DNA of 64,000 nucleotides from Phytoseiulus persimilis (taxonomy: Eukaryota; Arthropoda; Arachnida; Mesostigmata; Phytoseiidae), in the NCBI GenBank assembly GCA_037576195.1, contig CM075102.1, positions 24,796,745 to 24,860,744 of the forward strand. Reading direction: 5' to 3'. The notes beneath the pieces are model-generated. The model was given only the letters and a program-made list of their open reading frames with translations. It was not told where the DNA came from and searched no databases. Positions 52,801 through 62,643 of this stretch are shown here, piece by piece. Position 1 is the stretch's first letter. Every line of letters begins with the position of its first letter. Both the position numbers and the translations under genes were made by a program.

Positions 52801-55800
52801 TGCAAGGTTTTGGTGATGTATCGTGACTATGAATTCTCTCCGGAATCAGTTTTGATTTTATGAATTCATGGTGACTTTCCCGCTTGCTTGGTGAGTTACG
52901 CGAACGAGCAATAGTATGCTCACGACCAACCAGAACACCATCATCAGACAGAAAATTCATATGCTCAACACTTGCTGGGAGGATGCATCGCATGATCTGA
53001 ACGGTAACGCGGTGAACTTCGGTATCCACGACCGCACACGGTCATTGCGTAACTCGGGAATTTAATCACTCCACTGTTTTCTGTATCGCATAGTCCGGCT
53101 CTGAGCTCATTACATCCTGGAATGTAGGCGGCACTGAAGTTGAGCGGTGAGGCTTTCGAAACATGGAAAGCCCGTATGATCCGCTCCGACTTTCGGGGAG
53201 CGCGAAGAGATTCCCGTTGTCTGTAAAGAAGCGCCCGAACGAGAACTTGATGATCATTACTGCTCCAATGGGGATTTCCGCTGTTCATTTGAATTCTGGA
53301 CGTGCCGCTCGCCCCCCGCCCTGTAGCTCGGATGGTCGTATATCACACCCTGGTGAAAAACACGCCCTCGTTGTGCCCCATGAAACCATCATCCTTCGAA
53401 GCGGACAGGGTCCGAGGGGCCGTTCCTAATACAGTCTACGATGCCGTGTTCAGTTGGCGCTCCTTCTGGCGGCGCTCCGCTGAAAGTTCCGTTGAACTCT
53501 CAAGTGGCCCAATGTTTCATTACGTTGCCGCCATATCCGTCAACAGAGACATCTTCACAAAGGAATCTGAAGGCTGCGTCTTCTTCTGAAGGGTTTGCAC
53601 GTGACCAGCGAATTTCTGTTCCGCGTTGTGTCCTGTTATTCACGCTCCACGACGCAACAATAACAAAGCTACACGGTCAGGGGTTTCCTATCACGAGGCT
53701 CGTCCCTCCCAGAGGACTGAGAGGGCGTTGTGTCCAGCACGGAAGAGCGGAAGTTCAGGATTTCGAGCACTTTTCAGAGCTCTCCATCTCTGTTCGTCAC
53801 GTAACCTTTTCACGGGGACGGTTCAGCTGTCTGATTTGGAATGTTGTTGGAATGTTGGTTCATCGAACATATGTCGAACGAGAATCCGCAGCTAGCCGCC
53901 GGCGCGCGTCCAAACACACAGACCACTACCTTCTAATGGACTGGTAATTTGAAGTCCTATCGCATCGAGTTTTGATAACTTCAACTGCGCTTCCGTGAAG
54001 CTGATAAGGCCAACGGTTTCCGATAGCGTTGCTCCTCAGCAAGCTGCTGAGGGAGCCTCAAAAATTTACGGTCCTGGTTCTGTGTCCGTTGCGGCTTCGC
54101 TCACTATTCTCCGGGAATTCTGTGACAAAACCCTCGGAAGGCTACGGCAGTTGACGTCAACGATGAGAACGAGTCGGAAAAGAAACGAGGTCTCAAGGGC
54201 TTGCATTCTCCTTGTGATGAACTCTCCCAATAGTATCGGAACTTGGCATCCATCTAGCACTACAATGGCTCACAGGAATCCAATCAAGTGGGAAGCCCAA
54301 GGCGATCGAAAGATTCTGGAACTGGAAGAAACGATTGTCGACGGGACTGCTGGGGGAACTTCTGCAGACAGAAACAAAGCTTTCGTGGGAAAGTCTGACT
54401 ACGGATCGTTGATCTCAGGACGAAAATTCGTATGGATGAGAACTTTTGCCTCAGGTTCCACAACGCTTCATTCAATATTTGTTCATGACGAATTTCGGCT
54501 TGCCTCGGTTCTGGGCCAGCTCAGATGCCGCTCAAATTTGGCAGCACAGCGACTAAATAAAAGTCTTCAGGCAATACTTCTCCCAATTACGGCAGAGGGA
54601 TACGCGGACCGATGAACGGAGAAATGAGCGGATGAACGCACGAACGGATTTCAGTGAGCGTCGGAATCTTCTCTATTTCTCTTCTTCGGAAGCAGAGCGG
54701 CTTTCCGACTCCATCGGTGTTACGGCAGAAGCTCTTGGGGTTCACCAAAGGCAAACCCTGCTACGGGAGTCAGACAGAAGATTACTCTCACGCATCCTAC
54801 TGACCGTTCGAGTGGTCAATGGTTCACGTTCGCCAAACGCTCACTCCGTAAGATCGCTTGCGCATCGCCATCAGAGACGCGACATTCCAAGAAGTCCGTG
54901 AGAAGTATTTCTGAGAGCTCCTGCGTTTCTGTCTCATTGAGCGGATGTTCTGGACTACCACAAAGAATATGCTGGACCGATGAACATGCACACATGCCAA
55001 GTGATTCGCTTAACTGATATATTGTTCGACTTATTGCCAACGGAATGCGATCTTGAGGAGTCCGTTCTTTTGCCTTGGCTGCGCTCTGCGTGCCGAAAAT
55101 CCCCAATAAGAGCGCGGCCGGGCGATCATCGGCTCATTTTTATGCGACTGTGTTAACTTCATCTGGAAATTCCGACGAGCGAATTCGTCTACAAAATGCG
55201 ATTCGCTGCGGGCTGTTGACCGATATGAGCGGCTTCCACCATTCTAGACGATCCGGACTATAATAATTTTCACGACCGTCAATCAGGTGATTTTTCGACA
55301 CGACGCGGGTTGCGAAGACAAATGATATGTCCCTCATCTGTCAGCATCGATTTCTCCCGTCTTCTCGTCAGTTTCCCTCTTCGGCGAATTTCTGAAACGT
55401 TCCTGAAGATTTCACACGTTCACTCACGTCAGATACTTTGGGTAAATAAGTCTAGAACGCGTCGAAAGCAATACAGTTATGAAGAACATTCCCACACGGA
55501 CACATAATGGTTCCACGTGCATTCCCCCGGTGGTCGCGCCGATTGAGAAACAGATTCGGATTGGAATTCCATGACTTATAAGAATTTTCAATGTTCTGCT
55601 GGTGAAATTCTCTGTTGACCTCCTTGACTTCGGATGTTAGATAGCAGGGGGTCGGGAGTTTATCTTCCACGTGCATATGTCGATTGAGATACTTGAAATA
55701 ACAAGACACTATTGAGGGAGAATAGTTTCGCGAACCAGTCTACACCTGTTCGTTGCAGAGGGCAAACCCTTCAGCCTGGTTGACCGTCCTAGAGGCCTAG

Positions 55801-58433
55801 CGTGACAGAATGATGCGGATCGACGTGAGGTGTTACCAGTGCGTTATGACCCTTATATCCGTCGGCGGCGGCTCTGTCTGTTGGCTCATTCCTTTTCCTC
55901 CGAGTCAGGACATCACAGCATACGTACCCCACGATCTCGGAAAACAACAGAGTTTCTCCTTCGCCGAGAATCCCATCGTGGAAGACATTTAGGACGGGTA
56001 TCCGTTCGAGACCGCGGTCGGAGGATCTGCCTCAAGGTCATGAAATGTCTTTCACAAACATTGACGCTGTCGACGACACTAGATTGTCGTGCTGAGATGG
56101 ACCCTGAAGCAATTAAATCCAACCCAACGACGGGATCTGGTCTTTGACCGTCTCTAGCTCGATTCTTGCTCAGAGTCGGAGTAGATCCCCTTATTTCACT
56201 CGAGCTCGAGAAGAATCGAACGGAATCGAGCCACAGTTGCGAGGCGAAATCCTGCTTTACGAGTACAAAAATGTTCGCGAATGTTGGCGGCTGCATACTC
56301 TCTTCATACTTCAACATCGCTTCGCTTGATTCTTCCAGTTCCGGGTTTTGTTCCCAGGCAATTGGAAAGCGAAAGTTACTTGTAGCAGGCCTCTGGAAGA
56401 ATTCAGAAGAAGCGAGTCTTTCTCCGCTACTAGAAAAATGTTTTCAGAAGTTTGCGAAGCAAAGAATGGGAGCCTCCGGGAACCGGAAACCCGCTGTTGA
56501 TGAACGAAAGTGTAACGGGAGAGAAACAGTCAACGCGGTTCTTAGCGGTCGGGCCCCCACGGAGCCCCTGCCGGCGTGTCGAGCGATGTGATTCTTCTAA
56601 TCTCACACATCGTTGAACTATACCTTATCTAAGTATATCCACCATTCCTCGCCATCGTTCGATCGCAGGGGAACATTATTGGGCTAGATATAATGTTGAA
56701 CTGGAACCTTCCGATTGCCAGAAGCCTCTCTCATTTCGGATCGTCAGAGAACGAGCCGCATAATTACAACGAGGCGTCGACCGATGATTCTGTCGACCAT
56801 CAATTTTCGGCTCCGCGGTTCTGGAGTGATCGTTGATTTCAGTTGATGCTTTCCCTGGCCTATGGGGAGCAGACAATCACGATAGCGTATTCTCGATACC
56901 GAATTCCAGCACAGTTGTTATGTTTCTCGTTGGCCCGACGGGCAACACGTCAACGCGTCCTTGGAACCCACGACGAAATTTACATCGGAATGAGCACCAG
57001 CAGGGCGATACCTTGACGTGGTAGAGTACTATCGAGATCACCGGAATCTTGGACATCCCTCGAGCCTTTTCGGAAGTTACAGCGCAAGCTTCGGAGCGCT
57101 GTCGTTTTGGTTTTGATCTGGAATCATCGTTGTTTAGCGTATCCGTTATTTGATTCAAACGCACGCCAGCAGATTTGAAGTTCTCGTGATCGAATGACTC
57201 CAATGCCTTTCCGCTCGTGGCTCTAGGATATTCACGTTGAATATATGTTTTCGAGATAAAGGTCCAAGTCGATGCGACCATTTTTCGAAGATTCTCCGAT
57301 GGTACCGTCTCCTAGGGAGTGTCTCGGCTTCCTTCCAGGCGGAATCCTGGCCACATGCTTGAGTGTCGTGACGGAGTTTTTATTGGGAGCTGCGAGCAGC
57401 TCGACTACTCTGGATTGTCAAGTTTGAACTAAGATCCTTGTTTGGAAACGTGGCGTGGCTCAAGCTCTATCAGCTCATATTGTTTTCATTTATTTAACGA
57501 TCCTAAGAAGGTAGACTCTATGGTTTATGTGGTGAAAAGAGGATTTAATTTATATCAGAATTAAATCTGAACCATCTCAAGACCCAAGCCCACCGCTCGC
57601 AACGGGATCTGCGAGGCGATAGGGAGTGTTACTGAAGCAATACCGAAAGGTGATCCCGGGGCACTTCTGAGGGCTGGCTGAGAGGTTCAGCCGGAGAACA
57701 AAGACCCTATGGTTCACAGGAGGAACTGCGAGTGCGAAAAGAAGGAGAATGGGAGAAGATAGCAGAGCCATGGGGGGAAGAATGCATTTACGCACGACCC
57801 AGAAGAATGGGAAATTCAGCTGGAGTGTGGGCCTCATTCAGATAATACCCACTAAGAAAAAAACCTATGGCTCATTATCTGGAAGATGCGAGAGGATAGA
57901 AGTGTGTTCGGTGAAGAGCCGTGATCACTATGACAACGCCTGACTGATTTGCTCGATGTTCCGGCTTGAGATTGTAGAACTCTTCTCATTTTCATTTTGC
58001 GAAATGAAATCGCCAACTCGGGTCGCGCGAAATTAATCTCGGAACCTCATAGCGTTCAGCGGCTGTCGCCGAACTCCCTGCGGATTCGCAACTCGCGGAG
58101 CTCAGAAGACCAACTGCCCGATTCGAGGCTCCGAATCAGAGCCAATCGATGTAAAGGGAATGGTAATGCTTGGGTTCTCGATCTCATCCAATTGAGTTTG
58201 GCGGGCTCCTAGGTTTCGCGCCAAAATTCAAACTGGCGCCGTCAAAATCATCTGCTCGTGGTGAGTCAAATGTTACGTTTTGCGTTCCGAAATCACCAAC
58301 AGCAGCAGTAGCACCTCCAGGAACAACTGTCATGGTTGTGGTGTGTTGAAGAAGGAACCGGCTGAAAGTTTCGCTGAACTCTGAACAGTGTTTCCTATTG
58401 CCTGTGTCTCACTGCGAATCGAGATCGCTCACC
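40842..58433. other. Long stretch with no recognisable gene, second half
   Basis: About 17.6 kb before SCAMP. The longest frames, 44572-45144 (-, 190 codons), 50883-51515 (+, 210) and 53995-54615 (+, 206), have no family signature, lack supporting splice partners, and overlap other open frames. On the - strand near 51.9-52.1 kb two short frames can be joined across a well-formed 71-base intron; see the findings. The 3' end of this stretch should hold the SCAMP promoter and 5' leader. No mobile-element protein or RNA gene was recognised. Confidence 0.5.
49271..49651 (+). CDS. Candidate terminal coding exon, Lys/Glu/Ala-rich, unrecognised
   Basis: An open frame of about 126 codons ending at TAG 49649-49651. 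Its composition is unlike that of the surrounding chance frames, which are Arg/Ser-rich: it reads like a soluble disordered tail, with AARAAREGGKQKKTKTE, then AADPSEKTEGG, then KEKERSTLLHDTLKSPEF. A pyrimidine-rich acceptor (TTTCCTCGCGCGGTCAG) at 49328 could open an exon at 49329. No ATG precedes in frame, so upstream exons would be required and none was identified. It may be the last exon of an unknown gene or a chance frame; I favour neither strongly. Confidence 0.25.
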   Translation, partial: NFSAGRRQYGSFSAFLARSAHASSGNFRSNNKAARAAREGGKQKKTKTEALPAEAPDAVASFAADPSEKTEGGALPQPAGLSSQGTKEKERSTLLHDTLKSPEFHAAHKTRALTSNGARADFYEAR

Positions 58434-59483
58434 ATGTCAAACTTCGACGACAACCCGTTCGCGGATCCTCAGGCCGCAAGCCCATTCAGTGACCCGGCTA
58501 TTCAGAGGGCCACCCAACAGGCCCCCACGGGAAACTTGGGCATCGATGAGTACAACCCGTTCGAAAACCCCATCGCCCCCTCGAATGGGCCATCTTCTGG
58601 GACTCAACTGCCTCCCGACCCAGCGAAAAGAAACCAGGCTCCTCTGGCCACAAAGCAGAGCCAGCCAGCTGTCATGCAGCCGTTATCGGATTCTGCTCAG
58701 AAAGCCAAAGTAACTGCTGAAGAGCTCCAGAAACGTCAGGAAGAACTTGACCGTCGTGCCGCTGAACTGGAAGCCAGAGAAGAGGCTCTTCGGAGTGGCG
58801 GATTCACCGTCAAGCAGCATAATTGGCCGCCCCTGCCCAGCTTCTGTCCGCTGAAACCGTGTTTCTACCAGGACATTAGCGTCGATGTTCCCACAGAGTT
58901 TCAGTCCACCGTGCGGGCCATGTACTATCTCTGGGGTTTCTACGCGCTGCTCCTTCTGGTGAACATTTTCGGAGCCGTTCTGCTGTTTCATTATGACAGT
59001 GATAAGCTCAACGTGATGGCTGGTTCCATCGTATCGTTTGTTCTCTACGTGCCGCTGGCCTTCGTGGGGTGGTTCCGACCTATCTATCGTGCATTCCGGA
59101 GTGATTCATCGTTGAACTTCATGGTTTTCTTCCTTGTCTTCACGGTGCAGGTCATCCTGTCAATTGTATCAACGATAGGCGTCGCTGATTACGGCGCCAT
59201 AGGAGTTTTTACCGCGATTAGAGCGTTCTCGAGGACAACATTTCTCGGAGTGTTGCTCTCCATCATTGCCGCATGTCAGGGTCTGTTCGCGCTCGCATGT
59301 TTCGTCATGCTCATGCGCGTGCATCGGCTGTACAGGGGAACAACGGCCAGTTTCTCGAACGCCCAAGCCGAATTTGCATCTGGAATCATGCGAAACGAAC
59401 GAGTCCAACAGGCAGCGGCGAATATCGCCGCCGACGCTGCTCGACAAACCGTCCAAAACCAATTCTCCGGTAGTCGTTATTGA
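58434..59483 (+). CDS. SCAMP: SCAMP, secretory carrier-associated membrane protein, intronless and complete
   Basis: Four-helix membrane protein of the trans-Golgi, endosomes and secretory vesicles, acting in membrane recycling and vesicle fusion. 349 residues from ATG 58434, whose context CACCATG is strong; the frame stays open 36 bases upstream without another ATG. Seen: NPF motifs at 7-9 and 41-43 that bind EH-domain proteins, a Pro-rich linker, a charged coiled coil (about 88-121, ELQKRQEELDRRAAELEAR), the conserved NWPPLPSFCPLKPCFYQDI segment at 130-148, helices at about 164-186, 195-212, 229-250 and 268-294, and the inter-helix E peptide GWFRPIYRAFRSD at 212-224. The C-tail (ASFSNAQAEFASGIMRNERVQ) is typical. 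In most SCAMPs the E peptide begins Cys-Trp; here it begins Gly-Trp. The coding region has no intron, while SCAMP genes of most animals have several, so intron loss or retroposition followed by fixation is likely. Confidence 0.97.
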   Translation: MSNFDDNPFADPQAASPFSDPAIQRATQQAPTGNLGIDEYNPFENPIAPSNGPSSGTQLPPDPAKRNQAPLATKQSQPAVMQPLSDSAQKAKVTAEELQKRQEELDRRAAELEAREEALRSGGFTVKQHNWPPLPSFCPLKPCFYQDISVDVPTEFQSTVRAMYYLWGFYALLLLVNIFGAVLLFHYDSDKLNVMAGSIVSFVLYVPLAFVGWFRPIYRAFRSDSSLNFMVFFLVFTVQVILSIVSTIGVADYGAIGVFTAIRAFSRTTFLGVLLSIIAACQGLFALACFVMLMRVHRLYRGTTASFSNAQAEFASGIMRNERVQQAAANIAADAARQTVQNQFSGSRY

Positions 59484-60462
59484 CCTATGGAGTAAAGTCG
59501 TCGAGCCATTTAAAGCTATCTCGACGCAGCGGCCATTTGGAGATGTTTTAAACGAAGATTCTAATTGCTGTACAAAGTAAAATGAGCAAGTGTTATCTAT
59601 CACCTGCATATCCAATGCTAAGCTTCCCGTTCATCTTCCTTCAGAGTACAGCCTGCACGCCTGACTGTCTGCCTGTCTGCTAGTCCACCCGCAAACTAAG
59701 CTGCACGCAAGGATTGATCATGTGAACTATTCTGCGAGTCGCTGTCCGGAGATTAGCAAAACTAGAAAACTGCACGAGAAGTCCCCGACAATTGAAGCTT
59801 GGCAGTCGAAGATCTGCAAGAAGATACGTTGATATCTTTTTTGTGATAATCTTCCCCGAACTCCCCCCTCCGTCTCAGACTCCCGCAGAGGATTTCAATT
59901 GTTCGAACCTGGAAAATCGATGATTCGGACTGAAACTTCAAGAAGCCCTCACGAAGACAATCACTCAAGGCGCAAGCACACTGCGTGCCCGGAGTCGACG
60001 AATCGGATGGAGTCGCGTGGACTTTCCAAACCTAACAGAGACTCTTAAATTCGATAGCGAGAGAACTTCTACATCGAATGGGAGAGCTAGCCTCGAACCC
60101 ACGTCGCAGCCAGACATCTGTGTTCGCCGAACCCTTCAAATGAGCATGGACATCAGTTTTGCGGGCCTCGTTTGGGTGCTTCCTGATATTCACTGAACGT
60201 TTCTGCTCCCCTTCTCATAACAAACAAACGAAAGATTCTAGACACAACAGGTGAAAATTTGACCAAACGTCCTCGACGAAGTAAAATATCTTATGTCAGA
60301 CAAAGCTTTATCCGCTCCGGCCATTGCGAATAGTGAATCTTAAATGAGTGAACTTGGTTCACGGCAGGCGGTTCGAGCCTGAGATGAACAAGAGTTCTAT
60401 CACGATGAGTTTGAGTGAGCGTTTCGGGTGGATTCCGTTACCCTGTCCACCAGTGAATTTTG

Positions 60463-60726
60463 ATGAGTAGTATCTATGGTGACGATGCTGATGGAAGTTA
60501 TGGGGACTATGATGACTTATTAATAAAGACGTGTAATATACCGAAGAGCCCCTTGCAGAAAGCAAAGATACCCGTAAACACTAGACTCAAGGACTTACGC
60601 TCCTTTGTTCTGTACCGTCGCTTCATGTATGCTACTACGGTTAAACGGAAGCAGATGAGAGATTCGTACATGCGGCAAACGGGATTAAAACGAAAACCGG
60701 AAGTAGTTTTCCCCCAAATGTATTAG
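60463..60726 (+). CDS. Unrecognised 87-residue open frame
   Basis: From ATG 60463 to TAG. The N-terminus is rich in Asp, Gly and Tyr (YGDDADGSYGDYDD), and the rest is basic (RSFVLYRRFMYATTVKRKQ, RQTGLKRKPEVV). The bases are more AT-rich than the surroundings and codon choice looks ordinary. The LYRR stretch recalls LYR-motif mitochondrial proteins, but the rest of that fold is not evident. A CCACCAG acceptor-like sequence lies just before it. An AATAAA inside it could instead belong to the SCAMP transcript. It could be a small gene, a 3' exon or chance. Confidence 0.25.
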   Translation: MSSIYGDDADGSYGDYDDLLIKTCNIPKSPLQKAKIPVNTRLKDLRSFVLYRRFMYATTVKRKQMRDSYMRQTGLKRKPEVVFPQMY

Positions 60727-61711
60727 TTGCAAGTCATTATAGCTATTAGCGTGTCCAATAAAGGAATGAGTCGTCAAACTCCTGTGGTTGCGAATTTGGA
60801 TCCCGTGTTCGAGAAATCAACGGAGGAATGTCCTCTCTCCTCCGGCTTCTCCGCTCTCTCGGAAAGGCAATCAGATAACCCATGGACGTGTGTCACTCAG
60901 TGGGCGTTCACGTCTCTGTACGCAGTAACTCATTGCAGCAGAGCTTATGGCGGCGGTTGGTCTCCGTGATCCTCGAAGCGGGTCTGCGAGAATATCGTAG
61001 ATCGGAGACGCCACGGAGAAGCCATCTGGTCCCTGAAATATCTCGGTGGCCACAACAATGTACTCAAAAAAATGATTTATTCTCAGTAGCGATTGCTTCA
61101 CGACGGAGCGAGCGCCGAATATTCCGTTATTTCGAGCGGTGAAGCATCACTCTATCGGCGTCCAATTTCGAAGAGAGGTGGAAACGGAGATTATCCGCGT
61201 TCCCGTAAGCAGATTACGTGGAGGACTCGCCAGCGTCATGCTGTGTGCGCCATCCTGGGAACGGAGAGACACCGAAAGAGCTGTTTTGGAGATTGTGTTT
61301 GAATCCTTGTAAGCTTACTGGTGGATTGTTTCTGATCTGCCGAGCATCGCAAGTTCTATCAGCTCGTATTTCATCGAAAAACCTCGCGAAATTTCCATTC
61401 CGGAAGTAATCAGTCTGAAGTCAGGCAGCCCCGCACTCCGATCACTGACGATGATCGATCTGCGCTGTTTCCCGACATTTTTCATTGAGATTGCTCATTG
61501 AGCCTTCCTCAGCCTTCTGGAGGTTTGCTCCGATAAAAGCTGACGGGTGGGGAAATAAGTGAAAACTGCATTAGTGGAGGTGAGACAAAAGTGAGATGAC
61601 AGGAACTTTCCGCGGCAGAAATCTGGAAGCGTGACAGTTCTCGTGACTGGAAGCGCGCGATTCCTGAGCGCAACTAGTTCTCCCCTCTCGTCCAGTTTGG
61701 AGAATATTGCG

Positions 61712-62134
61712 TCATCGTCCCCCTGATAACTTGTGGAATTGATATGTCATTCTGATCCCTATTTGACATTCAGCCCGTGTCGGTCGGAACCCCCCACGCG
61801 GTTCCACAACGAATACGGATTTCGAATCCAAATAGCTCCCATCAAGGACGGGTGCACCAACTCTTGAAGTTCCATAAAAGCCATCTTCCATTGAGGATCC
61901 ATTCACAGCTCCGATTTTCGCGAACTCATCGATGATAACTAAAAGTATGGTCAGATCGACCTCGGAATTACCTCCCCGAACTCTGAAAAGTATGGTCAGA
62001 TCAATACCGAAACCACTCCCTTCGACTCCGAAGACTGGGGTAGCGTTCCCCTCAAGGGTGTGCGGGCGCGCTTTCTGACCTTCTTCAGCCGCTGCCTCTC
62101 TCCGGTCTTCCTTCGCTGCGGAGCGGTAGTTCAT
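61712..62134 (-). CDS. Unrecognised 140-residue open frame with an internal repeat
   Basis: Open from ATG 62134 to a stop at 61712 on the - strand, in the spacer before ASNSD1. After a charged start (SAAKEDRREAAAEEGQKAR) the residues are Gly, Val, Ile and Asp-rich, with DLTILFRVRGGNSE followed by a second DLTIL copy made by a 17-base direct repeat 45 bases away. Such composition is more coding-like than most frames here, but no family, signal peptide or splice partner was recognised. An overlapping + strand frame is also open, so chance remains possible. Confidence 0.25.
   Translation of the reverse strand: MNYRSAAKEDRREAAAEEGQKARPHTLEGNATPVFGVEGSGFGIDLTILFRVRGGNSEVDLTILLVIIDEFAKIGAVNGSSMEDGFYGTSRVGAPVLDGSYLDSKSVFVVEPRGGFRPTRAECQIGIRMTYQFHKLSGGR
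61941..62002. repeat. Direct repeat of 17 bases spaced by 45 bases
   Basis: AAAAGTATGGTCAGATC occurs at 61941-61957 and again at 61986-62002. The offset of 45 bases is a multiple of three, so both copies are read in the same frame on either strand. Confidence 0.9.
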
Positions 62135-62643
62135 GCCAAGAACCCACTGAGCGCGAACTCAAAATCTGAGCCGAACCGCTCGAAGGAGTCGGGAACTGGA
62201 TTCGTACCGGGATGGGCCGGCCGCAACCATGCGGTTGATCGACGGAGGCTGGGCGCTTGCCCTCTCCCGGGTGCCCGTTCGGAAGCAGCCGCTTCCGCAA
62301 CCTGTTTCTATTCCCCCCTTCACGACTGTGTGCAGAAAAAAGCCTCCTCTGTTAATTTATCCCAGTGTGGATATCGATAGCCAGTTTTGAGTCCATCCCG
62401 CTTCCAACAGCGTGATGCGTGAACATCCATCCTGGAACTCCTGATCAATACATCGATATTGTAGAACATCACGCCGATGTTAGCAATGACATGCAAGGAG
62501 GATAAATGGCTCGAAGGTGTGCGTCGTTTCCTTGGGCCGGGAACGGGCTGCTTTCGTTCTGAGTCTCGGCCGCTGCCTTTCCACAAAGATCTCTATTGCA
62601 GCTCAACATTGAGCCTGATCTTCCTGTAACTGAGAAAATTCAG

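Larger units (their letters stand above)
59484..62643. other. Spacer between SCAMP and ASNSD1
   Basis: About 3.2 kb. It should contain the SCAMP 3' end and the first exon and promoter of ASNSD1. The first canonical AATAAA noticed after SCAMP is at 60522-60527, 1.04 kb past its stop. Two unrecognised open frames (60463-60726 + and 61712-62134 -) are listed separately. No MCGI-type N-terminal exon for ASNSD1 was found. Confidence 0.6.

Noticed and set aside
53995-54615. 206-codon + strand frame
   Set aside because: No domain recognised and overlapping - strand frames are equally open; no splice or promoter support.
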